A stretch of 44,777 bases of DNA from an uncultured Campylobacter sp. (lineage in GTDB: Bacteria; Campylobacterota; Campylobacteria; Campylobacterales; Campylobacteraceae). Below, piece after piece: positions 17,642-25,915 of the stretch; the stretch's first letter is position 1, and each line of letters starts with the position of its first letter. A program made the position numbers and the translations under genes. The notes under the pieces were generated by a model. It had not been told where the DNA came from, did not search any database, and saw only the letters and a program-made list of their open reading frames with translations. The stretch is taken from NCBI RefSeq assembly GCF_938045205.1, contig NZ_CALIMY010000112.1, forward strand, positions 1 through 44,777. The letters run 5' to 3'.

Positions 17642-18400
17642 TTAGCGTTTGTCCGCGTAATCAAATCGCGCAGCTTGCAGGCTAAACTCGAAGTTGTTTC
17701 GATCCACCGCACCCACGCACGCGTCGCTATCGTAAAGCGTAAGCAGGAATTCCGCCATCTCCTCGCTTGAGTGATAGCGCTTAAAAGCCGCGTCGTAGTC
17801 GTAGTCCGCGTCATCCGTCGCCACGGGACCGAACTCCGTCCTAGTCGCGGCAGGCGCTAGGACTTTAGCCTGCATTTTGGCCTCTTTATCCTGCACCAGC
17901 TCTCGGTGCAAGCCCTCCGTAAAGGCGCTTACGAAAAACTTGCTCGCGCAGTAGGTGACGGCGTTTGGCACCATGCTGTAGCCGCCTGCGGAGGAGATAT
18001 TGATGAGTTGGGCGGGCTTGCGCTTGTAGTCGCGTACGAAGAGGTGGCTTAACAGCGTAAGCGAAATGATGTTGAGCTCCAGCATCTGCGAGACTTTGGA
18101 TAGATCGCGCTCGCCGACCGCGCCGTAATCTCCAAAGCCCGCGTTGTTTATGAGCGTCTTTAGCTCATAGCTTTTTAGCTCGTCCCAAAGCGCTAAGACG
18201 TTCTCGCTGCGCGCAAGGTCGCAAATTTTAACGACTACGTCCGATTCGGGCGCGATCTGCGCGATCTCGTCCTTTAAACTTTGCAGAAGCTCCGCTCTGC
18301 GCGCGATTAGGATCAAATTTTCTCCGAGCCTAGCAAACGCCTTTGCCGCGGCTGCTCCGATACCAGAACTTGCGCCGGTGATGACGATATATTTTTTCAT
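17642..18400 (-). CDS. Short-chain dehydrogenase/reductase
   Basis: The 252-aa classical SDR has the cofactor motif TGASSGIG (residues 8-15), NNAGFGDYG, the catalytic Ser in NISSAGG and YCASK with the catalytic Tyr and Lys. An Arg-Arg pair after the second strand (IARRAEL) suggests NADP(H) preference. An AAAGGA site precedes the ATG. The substrate is unknown. It belongs to a row of small oxidoreductase genes. Confidence 0.87.
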   Translation of the reverse strand: MKKYIVITGASSGIGAAAAKAFARLGENLILIARRAELLQSLKDEIAQIAPESDVVVKICDLARSENVLALWDELKSYELKTLINNAGFGDYGAVGERDLSKVSQMLELNIISLTLLSHLFVRDYKRKPAQLINISSAGGYSMVPNAVTYCASKFFVSAFTEGLHRELVQDKEAKMQAKVLAPAATRTEFGPVATDDADYDYDAAFKRYHSSEEMAEFLLTLYDSDACVGAVDRNNFEFSLQAARFDYADKR

Positions 18401-18510
18401 TTTCTATCCTTTTTTAGATTCTTTAGTTTGAAATTTTACCGAAGCCCGCCGCGTATTCACGCGTGCGCTCGTCTTAAATTTACAAATTTGCCGGCATTTT
18501 GTGAGGCGGC

Positions 18511-19093
18511 TTACTCGCCGCTTATGGGCGTGCGTTTGGTGTCTACCGCTTTGCCGTCTAGATAGTACCGAACGCCGGCGACGTAGTGAAGCGTTTTTAG
18601 CTCGTCAGGGATCTTTTCAAACAGCCAGTGCCCGCTGTCAAAGATCCTCTCGTCCGCATACGCCGCGACGACCTCGCCGATGAAAAGATCATAACTCTGC
18701 TCGTTATGAGGCTCGGGGGTACGCTTGCAAACGAGCCATCCGCGCAGCCCGCGATCAGCGGTACGCGGAAGTCATCTTTATAAAAAATTTCCACGTTTTT
18801 CATTTTATCCGCGTTATCAAAGCGCGAGTTGTTTTCGGCGCCCATCTCGCTAACTAGCTCCGCCTGCGCTGCCGTGGGGATCTGCACGGCGAAATACCCA
18901 CTCTTTTCGATGAGCGTCCTCGTGTATGAACTGTTGTGCGGCACAATAGTAACCTTGTCGTAGTCAAGCGCCTGTGCCCACGTTATCGCCATCGCATTGA
19001 CGTCGCCATCGTATTTGGCCGATACGAGCGTGGTCGCGCCCGGGTTTGGGATATGATTTTTGTAGACCTACTTTTATGACCTCAATTTTTGCT
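18511..19093 (-). pseudogene. Decayed flavin reductase-like (FMN-binding split barrel) gene
   Basis: Joining three frames restores a plausible flavin reductase-like protein of about 190 aa. An N-terminal piece reads HIPNPGATTLVSAKYDG and DVNAMAITWAQAL. The middle holds NSSYTRTLIEKSGYFAVQIP. After a one-base loss near 18741-18743 (GCGGATGG, probably once with an extra G) the frame continues as GWLVCKRTPEPHNEQSYDLF and later LFEKIPDELKTLHYVAGV, ending at a TAA at 18511-18513. A second shift lies near 19067-19072, just after the presumed start, and the start codon itself is not intact behind AAGGAG. Two independent lesions favour a true pseudogene. Confidence 0.72.
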
Positions 19094-19262
19094 CCTTTGA
19101 TTAAATTTTTATAGACGGCAGATACCGCGAATAATCGAATCAGCTTGGTATTGATTTGCTCTAAATTTACGTCTTAGCCTGCTGAGCAGGCCTAAGCCTT
19201 GGCGCGCTTGGATTAAATTTCTCCGCAGCGCGCGAAATTTGGCGGGCTTAAAATTTCACCCG

Positions 19263-19730
19263 CTATTTTCTACGGATCTTATAGCCCTTGCCGCTTTTTA
19301 GCAGCGAAATTTTTCCGTTCTTCGAGACGTAGCAGCCACCCTTAACTTTGCTTAAAATTTCGCTCTGCGGCAAGCTCGCCCAAAAAATTTCGACCCTGCT
19401 TTTATCCGCGGAAAATATCCCGTAGATCGCGAGCGTAGCGTTATCAGGGTCGTGCAGCCTCACGTCCGCGACGTCAAAGACCTGCATGCAACCATTCTTG
19501 ATCTTTGAAAAGCTCTGCCCCGCGGCAACCAAGCAGCCGTGCTCATCCGTGCCGCCGCCTACCATCGGCCCCTGCACGGCGGGCACCTTGCAGACGCCCT
19601 CGCTCGTGCCGCAGTCCGCAGCCACGCTTTCGCCCCTATTATCCGCCTCCCTGCCCAGCTTTGCATCGTGCGCCGCGCAGCCGCACAAAAGCGCCGCTGT
19701 AAAGGCCGCGGTTAAAATTTTGCCTCTCAT
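19263..19730 (-). CDS. Predicted lipoprotein of unknown function
   Basis: The 155-aa protein has a lipoprotein signal peptide with lipobox LLCGC (Cys18), so it should be anchored to a membrane facing the periplasm. Five further cysteines occur in the mature part and could form disulfides, two of them in EHGCLVAAG and KNGCMQVFD. A glycine-rich VGGGTDEHG segment precedes a beta-rich C-terminal half. AAAGGAG precedes the ATG. It lies 21 bp downstream of the tannase-family gene on the same strand, so the two may be co-transcribed. I do not recognise the family. Confidence 0.7.
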   Translation of the reverse strand: MRGKILTAAFTAALLCGCAAHDAKLGREADNRGESVAADCGTSEGVCKVPAVQGPMVGGGTDEHGCLVAAGQSFSKIKNGCMQVFDVADVRLHDPDNATLAIYGIFSADKSRVEIFWASLPQSEILSKVKGGCYVSKNGKISLLKSGKGYKIRRK

Positions 19731-19751
19731 ATTTACTCCTTTAAATAAATT

Positions 19752-21335
19752 TTATCTGCACTCAAAGCTACTCGCGCTATTTTCGTCGCCGCCTACGTAG
19801 GTAGCCACTTTTGGATACGCGCAGATAGGGATCTGCTTGCCCGCGCGGCTCGTGCTTTTGCCTAGCAGGCTAGATGGAGCCGTTCCCTGCTCGCGCCACG
19901 CCTCAAGCGCGCTTAGCGGATCGACGTCATCGATGCCGTTACCGCCGCCGCAGTGATTCATCCCCGGCAAGGCAAAAAATCGCGCAAATTCGTCCGCATT
20001 CGCGTTGGTTTCCACTAGCTTTTTAAACCAATCGCGCTGATCCATCGCCGAAAATACGGGATCGGAAACGCCCGTTACAATGATGAGCTTACCGCCGTTA
20101 GCGCGGAAGCTATCTAGCTTGGTCGAAATCGCATCGTTTATCGCCGCGGTTTCGAATGTTCGCTGCACGTCTTTATCAAAATCAAAGCTCATCAGATCAA
20201 ACTCCGGTTGCGGCGGCGTCAAGAAATAATAATTCATCGAACCCTTTGAGAGCACGATATTTCTAGCATTTGGCTCTGCCGTTTGCGAGTCGCCAAGCTT
20301 CCACATGCGCCAGCCGGGCTGATTTACTCCGGCATCGTAAAACCAGCCGCTGTAAATTTGCTCGCCCTTGCTGTTTTTTGCGCCCTCAAATATCGCTTTT
20401 ATCGCGGAAATTTTATCTTTTGGCAGATCAAGGCCGCTAGGATCAAATTTACAACTCTCCCAAGCGCCAATAATGCCGTCTTTTAGGCCATCCAGCGCAT
20501 CACATTTATCAAGCACCGCCCTACTTAGCTTATCCAGATCCTCCTGCGTAAGGGCGTTTGCAAAAATTTTCTCTCCAGCAGCGTTTTTAGGCGCGATATT
20601 CATCAACTGCTTATTATCCCACTGCTCTGCGATCGCCGCGCGCGAAAGCCTAAAGCCAGGATTTGCCGCAATCACGCCGTCAAATTCCAGTGGATACCTC
20701 TGCGCCGCCATCAGAGCCGAGCGCCCGCCGTTTGAGCAACCCATAAAATAGCTGTGCGCGGGCTCTTTTTTATACGCCGCAAAAACCAGCTGCTTTGAGA
20801 CGCTCGCGACCTTGCCGATAGCCTGATACGCGTAATCTAACCGCGCCTGTTGCTCGAGCCCAAACTCCGGCGTCGGCGTCGGATGACCAGAATCGGTCGT
20901 AACGACCGCGTAGCCCCTCATTAAAGCGGGCGTTGCGCTGCTCGCGCGGATAGGTACGGCGCCAAGAGCCGGCGCGACGAAGCCGTCCAGACCGCCGCCG
21001 CCCTGAAATAGCAGTTTGCCGTTCCAAACTCCCGGCAGGCGTAGCTCAAATTTTATACCGTAATGTTTGCCGTCCGAGCCCGTGCGCGAGGCTATCTCAC
21101 CGCGGACTATGCAGTGCGGTGCGGCTTTTAGCGTCTTTTTCGCTCCGCCGGTTAGCGCGGACATCCTATCGGCGCTGATTTCGCCGCTTTGATTCCAGAT
21201 CGCTTCACTGATCTTTGTATCGTAAATTTTCGTGCTCTTTAGCGCCGCGCAAGCTTGCTCGCCAAAATCGCTCGCAAACGCGCCATGTAAGCCCAAAGCA
21301 GCCGTAAAGGTTGCAACTAAAATTTTATATTTCAT
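19752..21335 (-). CDS. Tannase/feruloyl esterase family protein
   Basis: The secreted alpha/beta hydrolase (527 aa from the chosen start) belongs to the family that cleaves esters of phenolic acids such as gallate or ferulate. The nucleophile motif GCSNGGRSA is clear (Ser in Gly-x-Ser-x-Gly form), and MNHCGGG near the C-terminus carries the catalytic His. A CDALDGLKDGIIG segment matches the calcium-binding region of the family. The frame opens further upstream at 21398, but AAAGGAG lies before the ATG at 21335 and a signal peptide (MKYKILVATF...AFA) starts there. Nearby AssT enzymes also act on phenolics, a suggestive but unproven link. Confidence 0.85.
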   Translation of the reverse strand: MKYKILVATFTAALGLHGAFASDFGEQACAALKSTKIYDTKISEAIWNQSGEISADRMSALTGGAKKTLKAAPHCIVRGEIASRTGSDGKHYGIKFELRLPGVWNGKLLFQGGGGLDGFVAPALGAVPIRASSATPALMRGYAVVTTDSGHPTPTPEFGLEQQARLDYAYQAIGKVASVSKQLVFAAYKKEPAHSYFMGCSNGGRSALMAAQRYPLEFDGVIAANPGFRLSRAAIAEQWDNKQLMNIAPKNAAGEKIFANALTQEDLDKLSRAVLDKCDALDGLKDGIIGAWESCKFDPSGLDLPKDKISAIKAIFEGAKNSKGEQIYSGWFYDAGVNQPGWRMWKLGDSQTAEPNARNIVLSKGSMNYYFLTPPQPEFDLMSFDFDKDVQRTFETAAINDAISTKLDSFRANGGKLIIVTGVSDPVFSAMDQRDWFKKLVETNANADEFARFFALPGMNHCGGGNGIDDVDPLSALEAWREQGTAPSSLLGKSTSRAGKQIPICAYPKVATYVGGDENSASSFECR

Positions 21336-21455
21336 TGCCGCTCCTTTTGAAATTTTATTAATCATAATTTTAACATAAAAATTTATCGTGAATTTCAAGC
21401 GTATTTGAGAAATTATGGAATTCCTAGCGGAGCCATGCGGAATTTCAAATTTTAA

Positions 21456-21695
21456 TTAAAGGGACGAAGCACTTGGGCGATCCGCAGAATCTGGCTCGTC
21501 GGTTAAGCGGTTTCGTGGATCGCGACGAAATACTTCGATCGCCCAAAACCAAACCGCGTGCCCGAAAAATTCCGAAACGTGTTCATACCACGGAAGCTGA
21601 AAAATCGGTGGTGTAAGTCCTAAAAGCGGCAGCGTGATGCAATGCACTGCGATATTTACGACGATGCCAATGCGACGCCCTGAAATAGCGTAATT
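21456..21695 (-). pseudogene. 3' remnant of a YagU-like (DUF1440) membrane protein gene
   Basis: The open frame has no proper start and is closed upstream by a stop at 21696-21698. Its translation contains IAVHCITLPLLGLTPP, EHVSEFFGHAVWFWAIEV and FRRDPRNRLTDEPD. These match the C-terminus of the YagU/DUF1440 inner-membrane family (an EH-SEFFGH-VW motif followed by RRD-RNR-T-EPD). The N-terminal two thirds are absent from the flanking DNA, so this is a truncated relic. Confidence 0.7.
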
Positions 21696-21756
21696 TTAGG
21701 AAATTTTTCGGTAGCGAAGTGTGCTTAATTTTAAATTTTGCTATTGTTGCGGAGCA

Positions 21757-22908
21757 TTAAATTTCACGCGTGCCCTTAAAGCTTGCACGGTAAAAAATCA
21801 GCAGCGCGGCGGCTAACGCAGCAAAGCCGCAAAATAGCCCTTGGTAGCTTAAATATTCAAGCGCCTTGCCACCTACGGCAGTACCGATACCACCTCCGAA
21901 AAATATCGCCGTGCCTATGATCCCAGAGGATAGACCTTTGGCGGAGCCGCAACGAAGCGCTGCGCTTGCTAGGACCGACTGCGCACAAACATAGCCAAAT
22001 CCCAGCAAAAACGTCCCTACATATGCAGTGGCAGCGAAGCAACTCGCCAAAAGGCACAGCGCCGAAGCGGACGCCAAAAAGCCGAGGGATAGAATTTCTT
22101 TTGGCGGCAACTTCTCTTTTAAATATCTAGCAGCGTTTCCTGCCAAAAAGCAAGCGACGCCGTAAAGCATAAGGCAGACTCCGGCGAAATTTGAACTCAA
22201 GCCTAGCTTTTTAAGTAGATAAGCGCCTATGAATGAGTACGCCCCAAGCACGATTACGCCATTACATAAAGCCAAAAAATAGCTTCTCAAAAGCGTAGCA
22301 TCGCCGCGCAAGCTAGCTAGGGATTTTACGAAACTTTCGCCTCCGCTTTTCGGAGCGTCTTTGAAATTTAGCGTAAATAGTGATACGAAAGATACTGCAG
22401 ACAGCGCAGAAAAGGCTAAAAATATCTCCCTCCAAGAAAATCTAGCCACTGCCCATCCGCCTAAAGCCGCACTCAGCCCCTGCCCTAAAAATACCGAACC
22501 CAGAAATATCGCTACGATTTTTTGTCTATCCTTCTCGTCATATGCATCGCCTATAACGCCGAGGCAGACAGCGATTATACCCGCTGCCGCGCATCCCGTG
22601 CAAAAGCGAAATAAAACAAGCCACGCTAAACTTTTTGCAGTGGAACAAAGAAGCGTAAATATCGCCAAAAAGAGCATTAGCGAGATTAAAATTTTACCTC
22701 TGCCGTAGCGATCGCTAAGATGTCCGTAAACCGGCTGAAGTAAGCCATAGGGGATCAGATATGCCGTCAAAACTGCGGAGGCGGCGCTTACCTGCACCCC
22801 AAACGTATCTGCGATGCTAGGTAGCAGTAGCGATGCGATCCAGTTATCTGCGGCAGAGATTGTCCCTGAGGCGATGATTAAGAGTAGTAGTCCTTTTTTG
22901 CAGCGCAT
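21757..22908 (-). CDS. MFS transporter, drug:H+ antiporter type (DHA1-like)
   Basis: The 383-aa integral membrane protein has about twelve hydrophobic segments. It carries the MFS signature YGHLSDRYGRGKIL between helices 2 and 3, and FRFCTGCAAAGII plus GDAYDEKDRQKI in the following region, as in DHA1-type exporters. The Asp in AADNWIASLLLPSIAD (helix 1) also fits DHA1 proteins. AGGAATTTAAA precedes the ATG. The substrate cannot be told. The gene stands alone. Confidence 0.85.
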   Translation of the reverse strand: MRCKKGLLLLIIASGTISAADNWIASLLLPSIADTFGVQVSAASAVLTAYLIPYGLLQPVYGHLSDRYGRGKILISLMLFLAIFTLLCSTAKSLAWLVLFRFCTGCAAAGIIAVCLGVIGDAYDEKDRQKIVAIFLGSVFLGQGLSAALGGWAVARFSWREIFLAFSALSAVSFVSLFTLNFKDAPKSGGESFVKSLASLRGDATLLRSYFLALCNGVIVLGAYSFIGAYLLKKLGLSSNFAGVCLMLYGVACFLAGNAARYLKEKLPPKEILSLGFLASASALCLLASCFAATAYVGTFLLGFGYVCAQSVLASAALRCGSAKGLSSGIIGTAIFFGGGIGTAVGGKALEYLSYQGLFCGFAALAAALLIFYRASFKGTREI

Positions 22909-23492
22909 TTTAAATTCCTAAATTTACGTAATTTTAGCCATTATAACTCTTTTGCTAGAAAATTTGGAATTTTAGCGAACTCAGCAAATATGAGACGAAA
23001 GGAATGGATCGCGAATTCGCAGCGGTGTCGCAATGCTGCGGCAAGTATAGCGCAATGGTCGGCATACAATGATGCATCTACCTTGAAGGGGCGAAGGCAG
23101 GTAGTAACGTGAGCAGTGAGTGCATGACTAGCTTATATTTATAATCCACTTTTTTCGCGTATAAAGACCTATAAGAAATAACGCAAATTTAACAATGCCA
23201 CGAAGCAGGGCTATAGCATAAGGCAAATAAGGAAAGCCCTAACTTGCAACGCGAACCCTACAATAAAATTCAAAAATTCTTTAAAATTCTACGCGGATTA
23301 TGATGCCTAAAAATCAACTAAAATTTTAAGTACGCATATCCCCGTAGCGCACGCTTTTTAGCCGCGCAATCCCGCCGTTTATCACAAGTCGCGACAAGCC
23401 ATTCGGACGATCTCGTGCCGCTAGGTTAAATTTAATAGCAGCGGAGCTTTGAAATTTTACGAATGCAGGGATCTAGGCGAGCGCTTGAAATT
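22909..23492. other. Long spacer without a recognised gene
   Basis: About 580 bp. I find no open frame with a start signal and no RNA gene. The part from about 23170 carries scattered AAATTT words like those in other spacers. A decayed gene cannot be excluded. Confidence 0.4.
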
Positions 23493-24608
23493 TTAATCCG
23501 GGGCGATGATTTTGATTTCATTCGCGCAAGATCTGCCAAAGTCCGCGCTGAAGGGATCGCGTACCGTAAAATAATGATCTATCGCGCCGCATCCGTGCCC
23601 TATCTGCTCACCCCAGCCAAGCGCCCTGCGCACGAAGCCCTTGGCATGGGAAACAGCTGCGGGCAGGCTAAGCCCCGCTGCCAGCGCGCATGCGATCGCG
23701 CTTGAGAGCGTGCAGCCCGTGCCGTGGGTGTTACGCGTAGCAATTTTCAGCGCGGAAAACTCGTAAAATTTGCCGTTTTCATACAAAATATCGACTGCTA
23801 AATTTCTCAAATCCGCGTCCTCACTATTTGATTCAAAACCTGCATCTAAAGGCGCTGCGGATAAATTTTGCCCAAAAGAAGGCTCCGCACCCGCCGTTAA
23901 ATTTCCGTCTTCGCTGGTAAAATTTTCATCCGCAGAATTTGCGCTCTTAGTCGAACCGGCGAAATTTTCGCATGCGCCATTTTCGCCTGTCTCGCGCTGC
24001 GAAGCATTAAAATTTCGCGCCGCATTCATTTTAGCTGCGCCCGCTTCCGCCGCAATGCAAGACGCGCTCGCAGCCGTCAGATCGCCACCTTTTATCAAAA
24101 TCGCGCCGCCGAAAAACTGCGAAATTTTAACCGCAGCGGCGCGCATGTCGGCTAAACTTGAAATTTTTATCTCCGCCAAGACCTCGGCTTCGCGCACGTT
24201 GGGCGTGATGATATCCGCGGCGGGGGCGAGCTTGTATTTTAGCGCATGCAGCGCGCTTTGTTTCATCAAAACTCCGCCACTGGTGGCGACCATCACGGGA
24301 TCTAAGACGACGTTTTTCGCGCCGTGCTTGCTCAGGCTCTTTGCGATGGCCTCGGCAACCCCCTTATTGGAGATCATTCCGATTTTAACGGCGTCCGGAA
24401 AGATGTCGCTAAAAATCGCATCTAGCTGCGCCTCCACAAAATCTGGTGAAACGTCCAGCACGCCGAATACGCCGCGCGAATTTTGCGCCGTAAGCGCCGT
24501 AATAGCGCTCATTGCAAACATCTTGTGCGCGCTAATCGTCTTGATATCGGCCTGGATGCCGGCACCGCCGCCGCTATCAGAACCCGCAATAGTAAGAATT
24601 TTTCTCAT
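23493..24608 (-). CDS. thiD: Hydroxymethylpyrimidine (phosphate) kinase ThiD with a large internal insertion
   Basis: The enzyme phosphorylates HMP and HMP-P for thiamine synthesis. Ribokinase-fold motifs are all present: TIAGSDSGGGAGIQADIK at the N-terminus, DPVMVATSG (103-111), ITPNVREAEVL (134-144), ILIKGGD (170-176) and THGTGCTLSSA (294-304, with the catalytic Cys). The usual length is about 265-270 aa, yet this one has 371. The excess lies between residues about 178 and 270, a low-complexity stretch rich in Ala, Ser, Asn and Glu. It separates GGDL from AVDILYENGKFYEF, a surface hairpin in known structures. The frame is open throughout and the core is intact, so the enzyme is probably active. 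Confidence 0.9.
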   Translation of the reverse strand: MRKILTIAGSDSGGGAGIQADIKTISAHKMFAMSAITALTAQNSRGVFGVLDVSPDFVEAQLDAIFSDIFPDAVKIGMISNKGVAEAIAKSLSKHGAKNVVLDPVMVATSGGVLMKQSALHALKYKLAPAADIITPNVREAEVLAEIKISSLADMRAAAVKISQFFGGAILIKGGDLTAASASCIAAEAGAAKMNAARNFNASQRETGENGACENFAGSTKSANSADENFTSEDGNLTAGAEPSFGQNLSAAPLDAGFESNSEDADLRNLAVDILYENGKFYEFSALKIATRNTHGTGCTLSSAIACALAAGLSLPAAVSHAKGFVRRALGWGEQIGHGCGAIDHYFTVRDPFSADFGRSCANEIKIIAPD

Positions 24609-24713
24609 AAAAAGCCTTTAAAATTTTAGCGCGATTATATCGAAATTCCGCTATAATTCCCCAGATATATTATTTTACGGGCTAAATTTAAGTTTTATTT
24701 ATATAGTTTTTAT

Positions 24714-24726
24714 TATAATTTATAAT
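24714..24726 (+). promoter_or_regulatory. Probable -10 region of the cmeABC promoter
   Basis: Two TATAAT hexamers occur at 24714-24719 and 24721-24726, immediately before the operator at 24732-24747. A repressor bound there would overlap the transcription start. Confidence 0.45.
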
Positions 24727-24731
24727 TTATT

Positions 24732-24747
24732 CGTAATAACTATTACA
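24732..24747. promoter_or_regulatory. CmeR-type operator
   Basis: CGTAATAACTATTACA contains the perfect repeat GTAATA-N2-TATTAC. As I recall it, the C. jejuni CmeR operator is TGTAATAAATATTACA, which agrees at 14 of 16 positions. It sits between the -10 region and the cmeA start, suited to repression by a TetR-family protein. Confidence 0.65.
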
Positions 24748-24781
24748 AATACAAAATTTTAACCCAAATAGAGGAATTTAC

Positions 24782-25915
24782 ATGAAAAAAGTCGCCAGTT
24801 TGATTTTCGCAGCGTTTTTAGTTTCGGGCTGCTCCTATTTCGAAAAAAAGAAGGAAAGCGGCGCGAAGCAAGGCGGCGAGACCCCCGCGCTGCCGGTAGG
24901 TGTATTTATCGCCAAATCCGCCGACGTGCCAATAATTTTGAAATTTAACGGACAGACCGTGAGTGAGCTTGAGATAATGCTGAAGCCGCAGGTTTCGGGC
25001 ACCATCGAAAAGCAGCTTTTCGAGCCTGGCCACAGCGTCAAAAAAGGCGACGTGCTCTACGAGATCGACCGCTCGCGCTACCAAGCGGCGTTTGACAGCG
25101 CAAACGCTAATCTGCAAAACGCCTCGGCGGACTACAAAAGAGCTAAAGCGCTAAAAGCTAGCAACACGATCTCTCAAAAGGACTTCGACACCGCAAAAGC
25201 CGCATTTATGGTAGCCGAAGCAAATTTTAAAAGCGCCAAGATCGATCTTGATCACTCGCTCGTGACCGCGCCTTTTGACGGCATGGCGGGCGATACGCAA
25301 AAAGACGTAGGCGCATACGTAAACGTGGGCGAGGATCTGGTGCGTCTTAGCAAATTTGATCCGATCGACGTGGAATTCGGCATCGCAGACGTCGATAGAC
25401 TGGAACTTGATGCAAATTTAAGAAACGGGCAGTGGAAGCAGCTGGGACGTCAGGTAAGCATAAATCTCGGCGGCAAGGACTACAATGGCACGCTAAGCTT
25501 CATCGATAGCGTCATCAATACAAACACAGCGTCAGTCAGCGCCAAAGCTCAAATTCCAAATCCAAGCTTGGAAATTCGCCCGGGGGTTTTTACCAAAATA
25601 AGCGTCGATGGCTTTTATCAGAAAAACGGCTTTAAAATTCCGCAAGTTGCGCTCAAACAGGATCTTAGCAACACCATAGTCTACGTCGTGCAAGACGGCA
25701 AGGTCGCTAAAAAGGTGGTCAAAATCGCAGCGCAAGATACCCGCACGGCGACGATCTCAAGCGGACTGCAAGACGGCGATCAGATCATTTTGGATAATTT
25801 TAAAAAGATCAACGTGGGCTCCAAGGTCACTCCCGTACCAGCAAGCACCGATCCTTACGTAGCGGGGCAGCCTAACGAGCAACCGTCTCAGAGCAATGCG
25901 GAAAGCGGGAAATAA
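24782..25915 (+). CDS. cmeA: RND efflux periplasmic adaptor (CmeA/AcrA family)
   Basis: The 377-aa lipoprotein links the inner-membrane pump to the outer-membrane channel. The lipobox is VSGC (Cys18). Conserved segments include VSGTIEKQLFEPGHSVKKGD (lipoyl half), a coiled-coil hairpin (about 100-140), DHSLVTAPFDGMAGD (second lipoyl half) and EIRPGVFTKI (beta barrel). The operon order A-B-C and one-base overlap of its stop with the next start (TAATG) match CmeABC/AcrAB-TolC systems. GAGGA precedes the ATG, and a CmeR-type operator lies about 35 bp upstream. The C-terminal tail is rich in Pro, Gln and Ser. Confidence 0.93.
   Translation: MKKVASLIFAAFLVSGCSYFEKKKESGAKQGGETPALPVGVFIAKSADVPIILKFNGQTVSELEIMLKPQVSGTIEKQLFEPGHSVKKGDVLYEIDRSRYQAAFDSANANLQNASADYKRAKALKASNTISQKDFDTAKAAFMVAEANFKSAKIDLDHSLVTAPFDGMAGDTQKDVGAYVNVGEDLVRLSKFDPIDVEFGIADVDRLELDANLRNGQWKQLGRQVSINLGGKDYNGTLSFIDSVINTNTASVSAKAQIPNPSLEIRPGVFTKISVDGFYQKNGFKIPQVALKQDLSNTIVYVVQDGKVAKKVVKIAAQDTRTATISSGLQDGDQIILDNFKKINVGSKVTPVPASTDPYVAGQPNEQPSQSNAESGK

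Noticed and set aside
23770..24621. Long plus-strand open frame of 283 codons opposite thiD
   Set aside because: It is the shadow of thiD: Ser/Ala/Lys-rich, no ribosome binding site, no recognisable motif, and the minus-strand gene has every ThiD motif.
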